From Chaetoderma sp. LZ-2023a (lineage: Eukaryota > Mollusca > Caudofoveata > Chaetodermatida > Chaetodermatidae): DNA of 64,000 nt. A model generated the notes under the pieces. The model was not told the origin of the DNA. It was given only the letters and a program-made list of their open reading frames with translations, and did no database searches. The position numbers and the translations under genes were made by a program. The first letter of the stretch is position 1. Every line of letters begins with the position of its first letter. Shown in pieces: positions 11,227-24,400 of the stretch. Where the stretch lies: positions 78,979,470 through 79,043,469 of the forward strand of contig CM067366.1 of the NCBI GenBank assembly GCA_034401795.1. The letters run 5' to 3'.

Positions 11227-12753
11227 ATTATACTCCTAACGAACGCAGCACGATATGTGAAGAAAACAACAAAATGTATAACAAAACTGCTGTCTCACAC
11301 GGTAAAACCGCAGACCACACATCTACTCAAGAATTTTGAAACCACCGATCATTGCAAACCAATCGTGATCGCACGTAAACTTGATCATTCTAAAGTTTCC
11401 GGTACCATTTTTAGTACGCAGCACCCAGAATAAGATGCGCGAATTAATGAAAAAAATTTTCTTCACATAAACATCCGAGCGACCGGGTGTGACATCACCC
11501 GCTCGGATTCTACGGAGAACGACGTCAGCCGATATTTGTGTTAGAAATACCGTAGCAAACACCTATTTTCATATCTGCCGATCGCCTGTTGGGGTTTAAA
11601 GAAGGCGATCGTCTGGCATATATCGTTGTTAGCACACGTCCCAGATTCTATGGGGACAGAAATTGGAACATGCGACACAACGAAATTTAGAGACCTAAGT
11701 CTTTTAACTATGGATAATAAAGAACAATACAACCTGGTTGTCTTGGGCGGTATTCTCCATAGTCCTTAGTTAATCCTTTCAGAACACACAAACTATCACT
11801 GATTAAAGACTTAGATTATTTTAAAACACTAAAATCCTTAATGCAAAAAGCATGTATTGCTCTTGTCGCTATGCAAACAAGAATGAGCTCTATGGTAAAC
11901 GGGTACTCGGCAGTTGGGAGCCGAGTACCCGGTTCCCAGGAGTCGGTAAAGCTTTCTAAGTCTATAATCCTAGAGCCGCTGTCAGGGCCAGCTGTATATC
12001 AGAAGTAACAGAATGGTGAGTATTGATCGAAGGAGAAGTATAAATTCTAGATTGATACAACCTGCCCATGTGATGATTGTCCTTTAACTTCCATGCTTCC
12101 AACAATGATTCACACAGAAACTGTTAAACTCCATAGAAAATTGAAAATTTTAGAGAGCTCAAAAACGTGACTAAGCAACGAGAGCAAAATAGACGAATCT
12201 GACTGTGATTCAGAATTGACTCGGTACCTGTGGCTATGGTAATTCCCGGACACAGTATGGGCAGGACCAGGCAAGTGCAGAGTTTTAATTGTTTATTTTG
12301 AGCTAGACTAGATAATAGGCATTATCATAATAGTTCATCTGGTAAGTATTATTCGAAGTAGAAAATTGTATCGTTCGCATGTGTATCATGATGCATCGAT
12401 GAATCATTACACCCCTAACATGCAGGCTATATCCTTATTCTTACCCCTTACGAAAAGCGGTAACTCGTGTTTGTTTCTGTTATTTAACGTTACCACTTTC
12501 TTCATATGATGAAAAAAGCATCACAGAAGTATTGCCTTACTTATTAAAATGTTGTACACATTGAAAACGTTATAGATAATTTTATTTAATTTATAGTGTT
12601 TTAACCAGATTTTGTGGCAAATCGATCTCCCATAGTAAACCTATGGGAGGGGTGCGAATCAAGATAAAGACGACACGCAGATTAATCGTGCAGGAAGATG
12701 CAGTGGACATTGAGGCTGAATACCAGCCCGAGTCCACAGAGACATTCTATGAC

Positions 12754-12785
<32 letters not shown>

Positions 12786-12950
12786 AAAACGCAGCACTAA
12801 GGATATTCGCAAATACTTTCTCTCTAACAGAGTGGTATCCTAATGGAATTCACTGCCAGCAACAGTTAGAGACGCGTCAATGATTAAATCCTTCAAACGT
12901 AAACTAGACAAGCATTTCAAAGAAATGCTATGATTTTGACTAAACATGAT
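11223..12950. repeat. Right arm of the 1.73-kb inverted repeat
   Basis: Inverted copy of 7338-9068, 3 bp shorter because the GAT run has one unit fewer. Differences from the left arm are scattered single bases (for example A/T near 12332, C/T near 11365). The arm abuts a different DIRS gag (splice-like AG at 12982) within about 30 bp of its outer end. Confidence 0.95.
12643..12933 (+). pseudogene. Non-LTR retrotransposon RT C-terminus (right arm copy)
   Basis: Plus-strand twin of the left-arm fragment: IRKYFLSNRVVS-stop-WNSLPATVRDAS, ending KHFKEML and TGA at 12931-12933. It carries the same internal stop as the left copy, so the damage predates the inverted duplication. Confidence 0.65.
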
Positions 12951-12983
12951 GTGCAGCGTTTTAATTCTTCTCTGTGTTCGCAG

Positions 12984-14512
12984 AAGACCAAGAACCAGGA
13001 CACTTTGTGTCAGAAATGCAACAGGTTCATGAAGCGCAAGTTCAATTGGTCATCACTGTGTCGCTTACGCGAAGTGCAAAGTGGGAAGTCCATGCGATGT
13101 GTGCGCCACATGGTCATCGGAGTTGGTGGCAGAGTTCGATCGTGATCAATGTGCACACTTAGAGAGGATCGCGAGAGACAAGGCGGCCAAGCTGGATCAG
13201 GCGTCAGTGAGAGGACTGGAAGATTGTCTGAACGAGCGAATGGATTCAACATTGGGCGTATGGGCGGCCCAGTTCAAGGCAATGTTTGACTCCTTGCAGT
13301 CCACGATCCCGACGATGGAGGCTAGTGCAGGGCAACCTCTCAGTGGTCCGGCTAGTTCTGCGGAGGGACGAGCACCTGTCCTTTCTCCGACCTTGGCTCA
13401 AGAGCCGACGGCGGAGGAGGAAGATGTCGGATATTTCGTTAACGGCTCAACCAGGTACATCCCAGGGATCTCCCTCAGGGTTTGTACGGGTTTGCCAAGC
13501 AGGTGGTGATGTCGACGTTCCGTTGGGCATTTTCCACCCAGATTTCACTCAACCCGCGTTGTCGTTGGAGCCGTGTTTTCGGTTACTAGCGGCATCCCGG
13601 CGGCGTAAGGTGCGGCTCCTCTCGGAGTTCCGTCATCTACCGTGGTGAAAGCGGCTGTAGTCCTGGCTCCCATGCTGGAGCCGATGGACTGCGGTGAATC
13701 CGTGTCTGATGATTCGTTGGACACTGGTGCCGCTAGTAGTCGGGCTGTGGACACGCTTTATGTTGGAAGAAGTGCAGACCATAGCTCTCAGCATGGATCG
13801 TCGGTGGCCTACTCATTCAAGGGTGAGAAGGAAGATGAGAACGGTAGTCCATTGATGGACGAGTCCTCTTTTTTCACCGAAGCTGAATGGGTGCAGGTCC
13901 TTGGCTGGATGTCCGACCGTCTCGGGTTGGCATCGGATCAAGGATCTCGGCGTGATCCGGCAATGGAACGGATGTCAGAGCGAGCGGCTAGCTCTGTCTT
14001 CGGCCATGCCGACGCTCCCTTTGGACACGCAGACTTCCGACATGTTGGAGGTTGCGGCGTACTTAGTTTCCCAGGCCAATAAAGATCTGTTTAATGAGCT
14101 AACGCTCATTGAAGATGCGGCGAGGGCAGCCATGGCTGCGCTCTCGTACGGATGTACCGTCTTGCAGGGTATGCTGACCTGCATGGCGGAAGGTGGAAAA
14201 GTGCTAAAGGCTGTTCCCGGAGTTGTCCGGGACACCATGCGCTTGTCGCAGGATTGCCTGGCCAGGGTGATCACCAGATCATTGGCGGAGCGAAGGAGAA
14301 TTGTTCTCGACTGTGTAGAACCAGGACCTGAGATGAGGGCTGTGTTATCTTCTGCGCCTTTCATTGGACCAGGTTTGTTCAGCGGCTCGGCACGGCAAGC
14401 CTTATCCAAGGTCACGTCAATGGTCGCTGAGCAGGAAGTAGTCGGCAAGTTGTGGAAGTTGACACAGCCGCAGCAGTCCTACAAACAGCATCGGCATGAG
14501 CAACAGAGGTAG
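12984..14512 (+). pseudogene. Frameshifted DIRS-type gag (element B)
   Basis: Follows a TGTGTTCGCAG acceptor-like site at 12973-12983. The N-terminal cluster reads C-Q-K-C-N-R-F-M...SSLC, then, after a frame change, PCDVCATWSSELVAEF, matching CDVCKQWGGDLMSDF of the intact copies. Further pieces lie in alternating frames (13081-13509, 13286-13648, 13642-14082, 13901-14512), including LARVITRSLAERRRIVLD and SAPFIGPGLFSG, counterparts of LTRAVTRSVRARRTFALD and RTPMTGPGLFGG. At least three frameshifts make it non-functional. It lies in the correct order before the RT fragment. Confidence 0.75.
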
Positions 14513-14704
14513 CGCCAGAGATCGCCCTTCTGGCCGTGATGCCCATCGGGCATCCGGATCGCAGGGACCTGGCCGTTCGTCTCCGGCGGAATCAGTTCTG
14601 GTGACGTCAGGAATGAAGGGAGTCGAGAATCTTCACCAAAGCATTTAGCGTCTTATCGTGCATTATCGACCGCCAGCTGTGTGCAGATTCCTACCGTAGG
14701 AGGC

Positions 14705-15233
14705 AGACTTCAACTGTTCTCAAGCCAATGGGAATGGTCGTGCGAGATTGTTTAGTCTGTCAGTGGTTAAGAAATGGCTACGAACCGGACTGGCTCATCC
14801 GTCAATCGACTCCAGTGTGGACTCCCGTTCCAAGGGAATCCGATCGTCTAGATGCCATTTGCTCAGAAATCGAAGCTCTTCAGCGGAAGAACGCGATTCA
14901 TCTAGTCCGCAATCAGTCCTCCCTAGGCTTCTATTCGATGATGTTCCTCGTTCCGAAACGTACGGGAGGTTGGAGACCAATGCTCAATCTCAAACCGTTG
15001 AACAAATTTATTCTTTCTCCAAAGTTTCAGATGGAGACTGTAGCAGCAGTGATGACAGGGCTGAGAAAAGGCATGTGGGCAGTGTCGCTAGATCTGAAGG
15101 ATGCATATTTTCATATTCCAATGTCAATTTCTTTTCAGAAATACCTTCGCTTTGCATTCCAAGACAATGTTTGGGAATTCAATGCGCTTCCATTCGGCCT
15201 GACCACAGTACCGAGGGTCTTCACCAAAGTTTG
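14705..15233 (+). pseudogene. Truncated DIRS-type reverse transcriptase (element B)
   Basis: Open frame with the N-terminal third of a DIRS reverse transcriptase. It shows GFYSMMFLVPKRTGGWRP, LNLKPLNKF, LDLKDAYFHIPM and LPFGLTTVPRVFTKV, each matching the intact copies (GFYSTLFLVPK.TGGWRP; LPFGISTAPRVFTRV). It stops at TGA 15232-15234, right after the FTKV block. The catalytic Y-I-D-D, RNase H and recombinase regions are missing, so the element is broken off here. What follows shows no resemblance to DIRS. Confidence 0.8.
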
Positions 15234-15234
15234 A

Positions 15235-16676
15235 AATTGAGTCTGGAAAAGGTATGGAATTTAATTCCGCTGAAGGTGTATGAACCCTGTTAATCCATCT
15301 GAAGGCAAACCTATAAGATGATGTATACCTTACAAATTGAACAAACGCAAAATGCTGTACATTAATTCTGAGCCACAAGATGAATTTGATTATAAATTAT
15401 CATTCTTCTTCCACTTTTGGTGAATCACCTCTTAAACATGTTAAAGGGTATTATTGCTGCCATGTGAAGGGGGTGGGTGGAATGCGGTTGGAATTCCAGT
15501 AAGTGTTACATAAATATGGTAACTAAGTAACATGCAGCAATTTAAAGTCATGTCACCGTCAATTAGGATCCCTTAAGATAGGATCATGGACGATCACAAA
15601 ACTAAATAATCGAATAATCAAAGATATGCAATCTCCAAGATAGTTTGCTTTTCAAAATGTAAAGTCCCGTATATCACCTATTAGTAACCTAATTATTATT
15701 ATCATTGCATGATGGTAACCGAGCGTTGTACTTTAAATTAGATCTGGATAATGGGTACATATTTGATAAATTATTGCAAGTTGATAAAGTCATTTCCGAC
15801 AAGGCGGTTTATAGATCAACGTTATCTAACCCTTCCCTGTCTCAAACTCCCGTTAGTGTATGAGTTCTCATGAGAACGTGTCAATACGCCTCCAATCACA
15901 AAAGCGGTTTATTTTGGCTCGCCAACATAAGAAGCGAACTACCTCATTTTATGCAATTTCAAGCATTCAAGCAATTTTTATCGCACTTTTGACTTCGTTG
16001 TGGATCACTTTATGTTAGTCGCTTACATGTACATTGCAAAATGTATTGTATCAATAATTCATTATTGTGTTTGGAAATAGTACCTTAAAATTGTTTATAA
16101 TTAGTAGCATATTATTAACTGAATTTCTGAATGCCTATTACGATCTGGCAATTTCACTGGAGCCATTTTTAGTGGTCTGGGTGTGATCAGCGATACCAAT
16201 TTTCGTTCTTTTAACCTTAGGTTAGCAATTCCAATTCGAAGTAAGTTTTCTAGGTCTTCAGATATTGCCAATACCAGCGATTTTAAAACCTTTACCCCTA
16301 CCCACCCTACAACCCACTAATATATCTACGATTAATCGAATAATCACAATTATTTATCTAAAATGATCGCAATTATAAAAATTGAACAGTTGTACAAGGC
16401 TATGTGAAATACATGTTTAAGATAGAATTGTAAGATGTATATATTTTTCTGACAAGTTAATTCTCCCGAATTTTGTGCCACGTTCTCTATCAGTCAACGC
16501 TGTCTGATTTTATAGTTAATTGATTGTCTTAGCTTAGCTCAGCGCATGGGTATTCCTTTCACTAGCCAACACGCCTTGTCAGAATTATATAGAGTTACTG
16601 TTCAAGTATGATCTTATCAAAAATGACTATCACTATGAATGCCGTTAACTAAACTCACAGTGGACTGATCTTCTCA
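15235..16676. other. Non-coding stretch with an old dispersed repeat
   Basis: AT-rich with no gene. A block near 15720-15965 (CTCCCGTTAG, then CGAACG-like words, then GGCTCGCCAACATAAGAAGC) resembles 53996-54135, so both carry the same ancient repeat. Confidence 0.5.
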
Positions 16677-16952
16677 TTAACCTTTTAATGGCAAAGTCGG
16701 CCAAAACAGCCTCTAGTCGTCTTGAGAAATATGCTATTGTCGTCTTGACGAATACATGTATGTCATTATTAATTGTTCATTTGCATGCTGAGACCTTTTG
16801 AAAATTTATCACTGGAATGACTGACTCACCAACTGAGCCAGTCAATCCAGTGGTAAATCGTCAAAAGATTGTCTTGCCATTGCCTGTAAATGGACATTCA
16901 AAAATGATATATTTAGATTTTTCTTAGTCAATATTGACCATCAAAGGGTGAA
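16677..16952. mobile_element. Hairpin MITE family A copy
   Basis: Starts TTAACCTTTTAATGGC and contains the stem (TCACTGGAATGACTGACTC / GAGCCAGTCAATCCAGTGG). It ends ACCATCAAAGGGTGAA, where the right TTAA has changed to TGAA. Confidence 0.8.
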
Positions 16953-17261
16953 TCACAGTTGCTTACTACTGGGATGTCCAGAAGTTCTCATGACATACAG
17001 ATTTTACAGTTTTTGTCTAAATCTGGTAAAATTTGACAACCTGGACTGACAGGACTTTTTATGGCCCCTTCGTATGAGGTGATGGCGCGTGACGTCCGTC
17101 TGTCTGTCTGTTAGCAAAATCGAGTCTGAGCTCGATCTAGACCTAAAATTCCCACCATATCCCACCCCTGTACATTTAATAGGCTGAATGTATGTCATAT
17201 TATTACTATATTTTTGCACCAGAATGATAAATACATGTACATGTACACATTCTTTGACACT

Positions 17262-17491
17262 TTAACAATCAAATCAGCCAAAAATGGCTTCTATAGTGGT
17301 CTTGAGAAATGTACATTTGCAGACCAAGAGAAGACTATTTTTGAAAATTTACAACTGGAATGACTGGCTCGATAACCAAGCCAGTCATTCCAGTGGTAAA
17401 TTTTCAAAAATAGGCTTCTTGGTATGCATATGGACATTTTCTATGAGAAAATTAAAATTTTCTTGAACAAATTCAAGTGGTAAAGGTTTAA
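17262..17491. mobile_element. Hairpin MITE family A copy
   Basis: TTAA to TTAA, 230 bp. The central palindrome is nearly perfect: ACTGGAATGACTGGCTCG and CCAGTCATTCCAGT about the centre at 17377. It lies in the leader just upstream of TBCK exon 1. Confidence 0.85.
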
Positions 17492-17572
17492 AACTAACAT
17501 GTATACATGTACTTGTATTGTTCCAAATGCACGCCCCTAATTAAAGTTATATGTACATGTATGTCTTTACAG

Positions 17573-17812
17573 TTTCCCCGCACTCATCAGTATGATCATA
17601 TAGATCTGCAGGATCCAACATGACAGCATTGGGAAAGGCAGATTTTGCGATCAGCACATTTTTTGCAGCAAGTCATCCAAATGACAAATGCGGGGCAAAT
17701 GGCCTGCCTCTCACTCCAAACTCGATCAAAATCCTGGGCAATTTTAGATACCTTCAGTCCATTGACCATCCATACTTATGCAAGTATCTGGATATAACTA
17801 GAGGAAAACATG
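17573..17812 (+). CDS. TBCK: TBCK exon 1 (start codon at 17620)
   Basis: Follows CTTTACAG; the donor is CATG|GTAAGA. The ATG at 17620 precedes TALGKADFAISTFFAASHP, then NGLPLTPNSIKILGNF and HPYLCKYLDITRGKH, the conserved TBCK N-terminus. The acceptor implies at least one untranslated upstream exon, which I could not locate. Confidence 0.93.
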
Positions 17813-18406
17813 GTAAGATTGAAATTTTGTTTTCTCTGTTTCACAGTCTCTCTTCATGATAAGAATCATAAAACATGTGTATTGGCCAGGTATTCTTCCA
17901 GGAATGGGCCAGTAGCATGTGTCATCAGGAGTCCAGGACTATGACATTTCTCTCGTAATATCCTTTCTTTCATTTGCTGCTTATCTCTGTGTCTCTCCAT
18001 GCTTTCTTTTTCTCCTCCCTCCCTCCCACCATCCATTTAAACAGTACATGAATGAGAGATGGACAAGCGATTTTCCCATCCCTAGTCTACAGTCTACACA
18101 GCGCAAGTGCTTAGCATAGCACTTATTAGTATGATGTGCAAAGAAGTACTTCTAAAAAGTGGGAGTTAGTAAATTTTGCGGGATCATTAGCATGTGAGAG
18201 ATGGGTTGTAAATAAATATCCAGAGATAAGTCACCCATCCACATATACCTTCTGGGGACCAAAAAAAACTGCATGTTTGGATGTTTCATGCATATTCAGA
18301 TCGTTTAAGCCACTAATTTTGGGAACCATGATTTAGCCCCCAGAATTGTGGTACGTTCCCGCAATATAGGTCCGAGGCTGAAAAATATTCCCAGGATTAC
18401 AGTATA

Positions 18407-18468
<62 letters not shown>

Positions 18469-21400
18469 AGAATTAGAATAATGTTGGTTTTTCAATAGAT
18501 ATTTGATTCATTAGGTACTTATGCGATTTTAATAGACCTTTACAGATTTGTTCTATGATTGCATCGATCCTACACATATCATATAACAATAATTTGTAAT
18601 GTTTTTCCATATTTTCTGGGAGTTTGAACTGTGATTATTTTGGGAATAATATGCCTACGGTGTATGGCGACTTAATTCAGCGAAGTATTTTGTTATATTC
18701 AGTGAGTACAGCCAGGGGAATATAAGCATATATATAAATACAGGTATACAATGTATATAAGTATGTGCAATGACGAATGTGGACCATTTGCCTTTAAAGT
18801 GTTCGAAATAAAGGAAAATAATCTATGTTTACATTTTCCCAAGGGAAACCAATAATATACAATAATATCAGGTTCCATTTCACAGATTACGGTTACCCTT
18901 AAATATGTTATGAAAAGGGACAATGAAAATTTCTATCAGGTTGCCCGACTTACTGCCAACAACAAATTTTAGTGGCTGATTTGAAATTCAGGTTGCCCGA
19001 GCATGCGGTATGCAGTCCTAGTTTAGTATAGTTATATTAAACAAGTGAGCTTCATAGCTTTTGTGTATGTCTCTGTGTAAACAAGTGAGCTTCATAGCTT
19101 TTGTGTACGTCTCTGTGTTAACCCTTACCACTCTGATGTCAATATTCTATCTTTTACTGTGTCAATTTCAATGAAACATGTGTGCATTTTAAAACAATTT
19201 TGGTGGAAGATGTTGCTGTCTACGACAGCACCAGCTCCCACCAAATTTGTTTAAAAATGTACACCAGTTAATTTGTTAATTTAATTTGAAATTTTAAATT
19301 TCGACACCAGAGTGGTAAGGGTTAAATATATCTTACTGTTGTTTATTGACCATCTGCAGAAAGGCTCAATGTTGTGTCAGAGTTCTACAGACAAAGTGTG
19401 GCCTCAAGAATTCATAATGGACAACCTTACAGGTACTTACATGTACTTGTTATTTAACCATTTAGTGGCCAAATTTGGTCAAGAAAATGAAAATATTTAC
19501 TTACTATATGCCAATTTGCAGGCGAAAGGAAGAGTATTTTTGAAGATTTACCACTGGAATGACTGGCTCGAGCCAGGCATTCCAGTGGTATAGTTTCAAA
19601 ATTGTCCTTATGGATATTCCTCAGGACGACTGCAAATCTGGTTTACTTGCCCATTAAAGACTTAAACCTACCAACCTGAATGATCAAATACAGTTATTTA
19701 CACTGTAAGAAATATTATGTTGAAGATTTTGAAAATTCATTTGACTGGAAGGTGTTGCTGCCTATGACAGCAACAACTTCTTGAATTTATCTCAATATTA
19801 TTCAACAGCTTATCTGTGTGCTTGCCTTGAAATAGAGATACTGTGACTCTTAGATTCAAGGGGTTAAATTCTCCTCATGAATCAATATGTGTGTATGTTT
19901 AAGCATCCTATGATAAGCCACATGCGCTTGTACTATTGATTGCATATAAGTAAACTTATAATACATTGCAATGCATGCCCTTCATAAAGCCATTAAAGGA
20001 AAGGACTAGGGAACTAACAAATGTTCTTGAATGTTATGATTGGGGAACTGGATGAGGAATACTAATTTAAGTTTCTCAAAATAGTCTTGTGTTGGCCAGC
20101 AAATTTACACTGGTACATTCCTGAACATCATTGCAGTAGCCATTTTAGCTGGCTTAGCCATTAACCCTTTCACGACGAAGCTGGCCATAATCGGCCTCTG
20201 TATTGGTCTTGGGGAATGTCCATTTGCAGGCTAAGAGAAGGCTATTTTTGAAAATTTCCCACTGGAAAGACTGGCTCGATAACCGAGCCAGTCATTCCAG
20301 TGGGAAATTTTCAAAAATAGTCTTCTCTTGGCCTGTAAATGGACATTCAATACGTAAATATTTAAATTTTCTGAACAAATTTTGTCATTAAAGCATTAAA
20401 GGGTTAACATTACCACTTGGAAACTACAATTTGTTGATAGTTGCCTATATCTCAGTTACCTTGTGGGCAATTGACATATTTTATGTTGATGTTTTCAGTG
20501 AAGCTGAGCTGTTACAACTGGCATACGAGGTTCTTTCCGCATTGGCACACCTGAATTCCAAGAACATTGTTCACAGAAACCTGTCACCTGAAAATATCCT
20601 TTACAATCACCAGGTATGAGAAACATAGTATAAGTCTGTCTGTCTGTCTGTCTGTCTATCAAATTTTTGACATTTCTGACAATGCTGCCTAAATAGCATC
20701 TATAGCAAGCCACACTTGTTATCGTGGGCATGAAATTAAGGTTAGTTTGATGCCTGTAGAAATTTTCCAGGACTCGTACTATTTAGACTGGCAGCAATGG
20801 ATATCACATTGTAATCGGAACGTTTATCTCGATGGCAGTACTTAAGGTAATAGAAAAGTAACAGTTAAACTTTTTGAACACGATGTAAGAATTGTTCTGT
20901 TGAATATTCTGAATATAATTGGCTGCCGTAGGCAGCAATGGCTTCCAATCCAGTTATGTTCAAAATATTCAACAGTACGTTTTTATTTTTTCTTGGAAAC
21001 ATTTAAAGTTATTTCTAAGCTGGAACATATCAAGAATTATATCAAACGGACAAGCTTGATATTTGCATCGAAATATCATTTTTCATTAACACACTAATGG
21101 TCATACTGACCAATTGAGTCTATGCAATGGTCTTGAGAAATTTCTATTTACTGTGGTTTAGCAGTTACTGTCTAATAATAAGTTTGAATTTTTAAATTGT
21201 GATGCACTTTTGCAGGGCAAAGTGAAGCTGACCAAATATGGCATGTACTTTATGACAGATTATGGGGCCAATGTCACGTTCCCTATTGGGTTAGTACTAG
21301 TATATCAGTTCATGGTTATATATAAATAATAAGATTAAAGATGGTAATTCTGTTAATCTACATGTATGGTAATCTACTCTGTAGGTTTCACTTTATAGGA

Positions 21401-24400
21401 CAGGTGGGGATTACCATTCTAATTTATCTCATAATATTTAATCTTAAATATAATTTGACGGATTTAACCCTGCAACCAAGGTATCACAAATTACATACAT
21501 GTATAATAAATATTGTGTGGAAAATCTGGAAAATAATAGGTCTTTCCAGTTTTAGCTATGCCCCGCCCATCTCTAGCTAAGCTCCACCTAGACTTGCTCA
21601 TGTTGGTATCAATCGATCACTGCACTCTGTGAATCTCAATTTCCAGAAAACTGTACAGGTTAGCTGTTAAATATTTTGTAACTAATTTGACTAATTTGCC
21701 TATGGCAGCAACAACACCCAGTCAAATTAGTGTCGGAATATTCAACAGCATGTTTATTAAATAGCAGACATACCATTTGTACAATGTGTCAGACTATTAA
21801 GCATTTAAGACTGACTACATCGAGTCATTTATGATGTAATTGATTATGACGTCATCCTACATGTCACATAGTTTAATATGACGTCATATGATGGATGGAT
21901 AAACTGGAAAGCTCCATTTACCTAGGGCAACAATGACTTTCTGCAGAGCTTTTTAGTCATAACTCACAAAGTAAGATGGTAATCAAGTTTTTTATATCTC
22001 TGACAAAGTGACGCTCATCGCAAACAGCGCATACATGCTTGCATCATAATATTCTAGAGCATTCCTGTTCAATGGATCTTTCTATTTTTAGCTATGCCCC
22101 ACCCATCTCTAGCTAAGCTCCACCCACACCTCGCTCTTGTTTGGATCGATCGATCTCTGAACCCCTGACTATCAATTTCCAGAAAACTATATTGGTAAGC
22201 TATTGAAAACTAATTTGCCTGGCCGCTGTTGCTTCTACAGTCCAGTCAAGTTAGTTTCAAAATATTCAACAGCATGTTTATTAAATAGTAGAGACATACA
22301 ATTCATACAACGTGTCGGACTATTAAGAGTTAAAGACAGATAGAATATATAGAATCATTTATGACGCACTGATTATGATGTCACCCTACACGCCGCTTTG
22401 CTGATTATGGTGTCGTATGACGTCAGATTGATAGATCGATACGCTGGAAAGGTGATTTGACTTCAGATTGGGATACTTGGCATGACTCATTAAATAATAG
22501 CTTTGTACATTAGATTTTTACATGAGTAATTTATCGTTCTTGTTATTTCAGAGAAGTGCGATACCATAGTCCAGATGTACTAGTCCAGGGTCCAGTTCAA
22601 GTAGATGAGAACACCGGCTTTCCAATTCAACCACCAAGTGGTCCAAAGGCTGATGTATGGTCATTGGCAATCATACTCTTGGAAGCACTCATGGTAAATC
22701 AAGAAATATCAGCGGGGTGCATGTATGTCACATTATTGTACTGTACAGGATTTGTTTTATCTGCTCGCTAGGGTAGAGCACTAATCCTTTAACCATTGCC
22801 ACTCTGATGTCAAAACTTTAATTTTTTTAATTAAATTAAAAGATAAACTGGTGTTCATTTTTCAACAAATTTGGTGGAAGATGGTGCTGTCGTAGACAGC
22901 AACATCTTCCACCAAAATTGTTGAAAAATGTACACCAGTTTCTTTGCTATTGACAGAGTAAAAGATATAATTTTGACATAAGCGTGGTATGGGTTAATAG
23001 TCAAGGGTTAACTCTTGAACACTCAAAAACGGCGTCAGCAGTAGTCTTGAGATTTGTCCTCTTGCAGACCAAGAGAAGACTATTTTTGAAAATTTATCCC
23101 TGGAATGACTGGCTCGATAACCAAGCTAGTCACTCCAGTGATAAATTTTCTAAAGTAGGCTTTTCTTGGTCTGCATATGGATATTTTCTCTGAGAAAATT
23201 AAAGTTTTCTTGAACAAAGTGTAATGGTTAAAGGGTTAATTGCCCCATTCCATTGATAAGTATAAAAAAGATGTTCTTGCTCTGCCGATGTGTATTTTTC
23301 AAGTCAACTGCAAAAACATTTTTACCACTTTGACTATTAAAAGCTTCAAGATTGGTTAATGAAATGAAATTTACTTCATTATTTACAATATGCAGGTCAT
23401 CGTAACTTGGTTAGTCTTGTTAATGCTATTGTGGTTACATCCAGACTCAACGGACACTCACCGTTAAGCGTCAGAACAACTTTGCATCTTACAAGCTTTT
23501 TTCAAAAAATTACAGTTATTGTGGTTATGGTTGTAAAAGGGTTTCCTGTTTGTTGTAATTTTTTGTGCTTATGGCAGTCACGTTATATTAGAAATTTGTT
23601 ATCTTGACAGTCTGAAACGTCCACAGATCTATGTCTAGATACAAAACACATGTAGGAGCGACATAGTTTTAGAATTATTTTTGAAAGTTTCTGATGGTAC
23701 TGCAATAAAACGAGTTTTCTGGGATTTCAGAGATATAGCTTAGTGAAGCAAATGAAGCAAAGTGGCTGCTTATTTGATTGTGAGTGTACTTAGTTTAAAT
23801 TCACAATTGTACATGTACTCCTCCCGATCAGATATAGATGACAAATTCTTGAAATTGTTTCTTCAACCTATGGCTATTTATTTAATGATCTTTTTAGGGT
23901 CAGAAGCTGTGGCCTGGTTTAAGTCTTGCACAGATTATAAGAAAGAATCTTGGATTTGCTCTCAAAGGTAGGTATATCAGTCGAGTGAGTAACTATTTAA
24001 CTCCCATTTGTCAAGAGACAATCGATTACCATTTGTCTTAACCCTTTAATGGCCAATATTTTTCACAAAAATCTGAGTTTTTCCTCAGTATATGTCCGTT
24101 TGCAGGCCAAGATAAGGCAATTCTTTAAAAATTTATCACTGGAATGACTGGCTCGATTATCGAGCCAATCATTCCAGTGGTAAATTAAAAAAAAATAGTC
24201 TTATCTTGGCCTGCAAAGAGACATTCCTTCAAGACCACTGTAGAGACCGGTTTTGTCCGGTGTGACCAGTAAAGGGTTAATCATGTTATCAGTGCCCAGC
24301 AATTTAGGAGCAGCTTAGTTTTCTTACTGCATCACCTTCAATGGAGAGATGTAATCTGTCACTCAAGTATCTGACGTCTAGACTCAGAAGTTCATAATCA

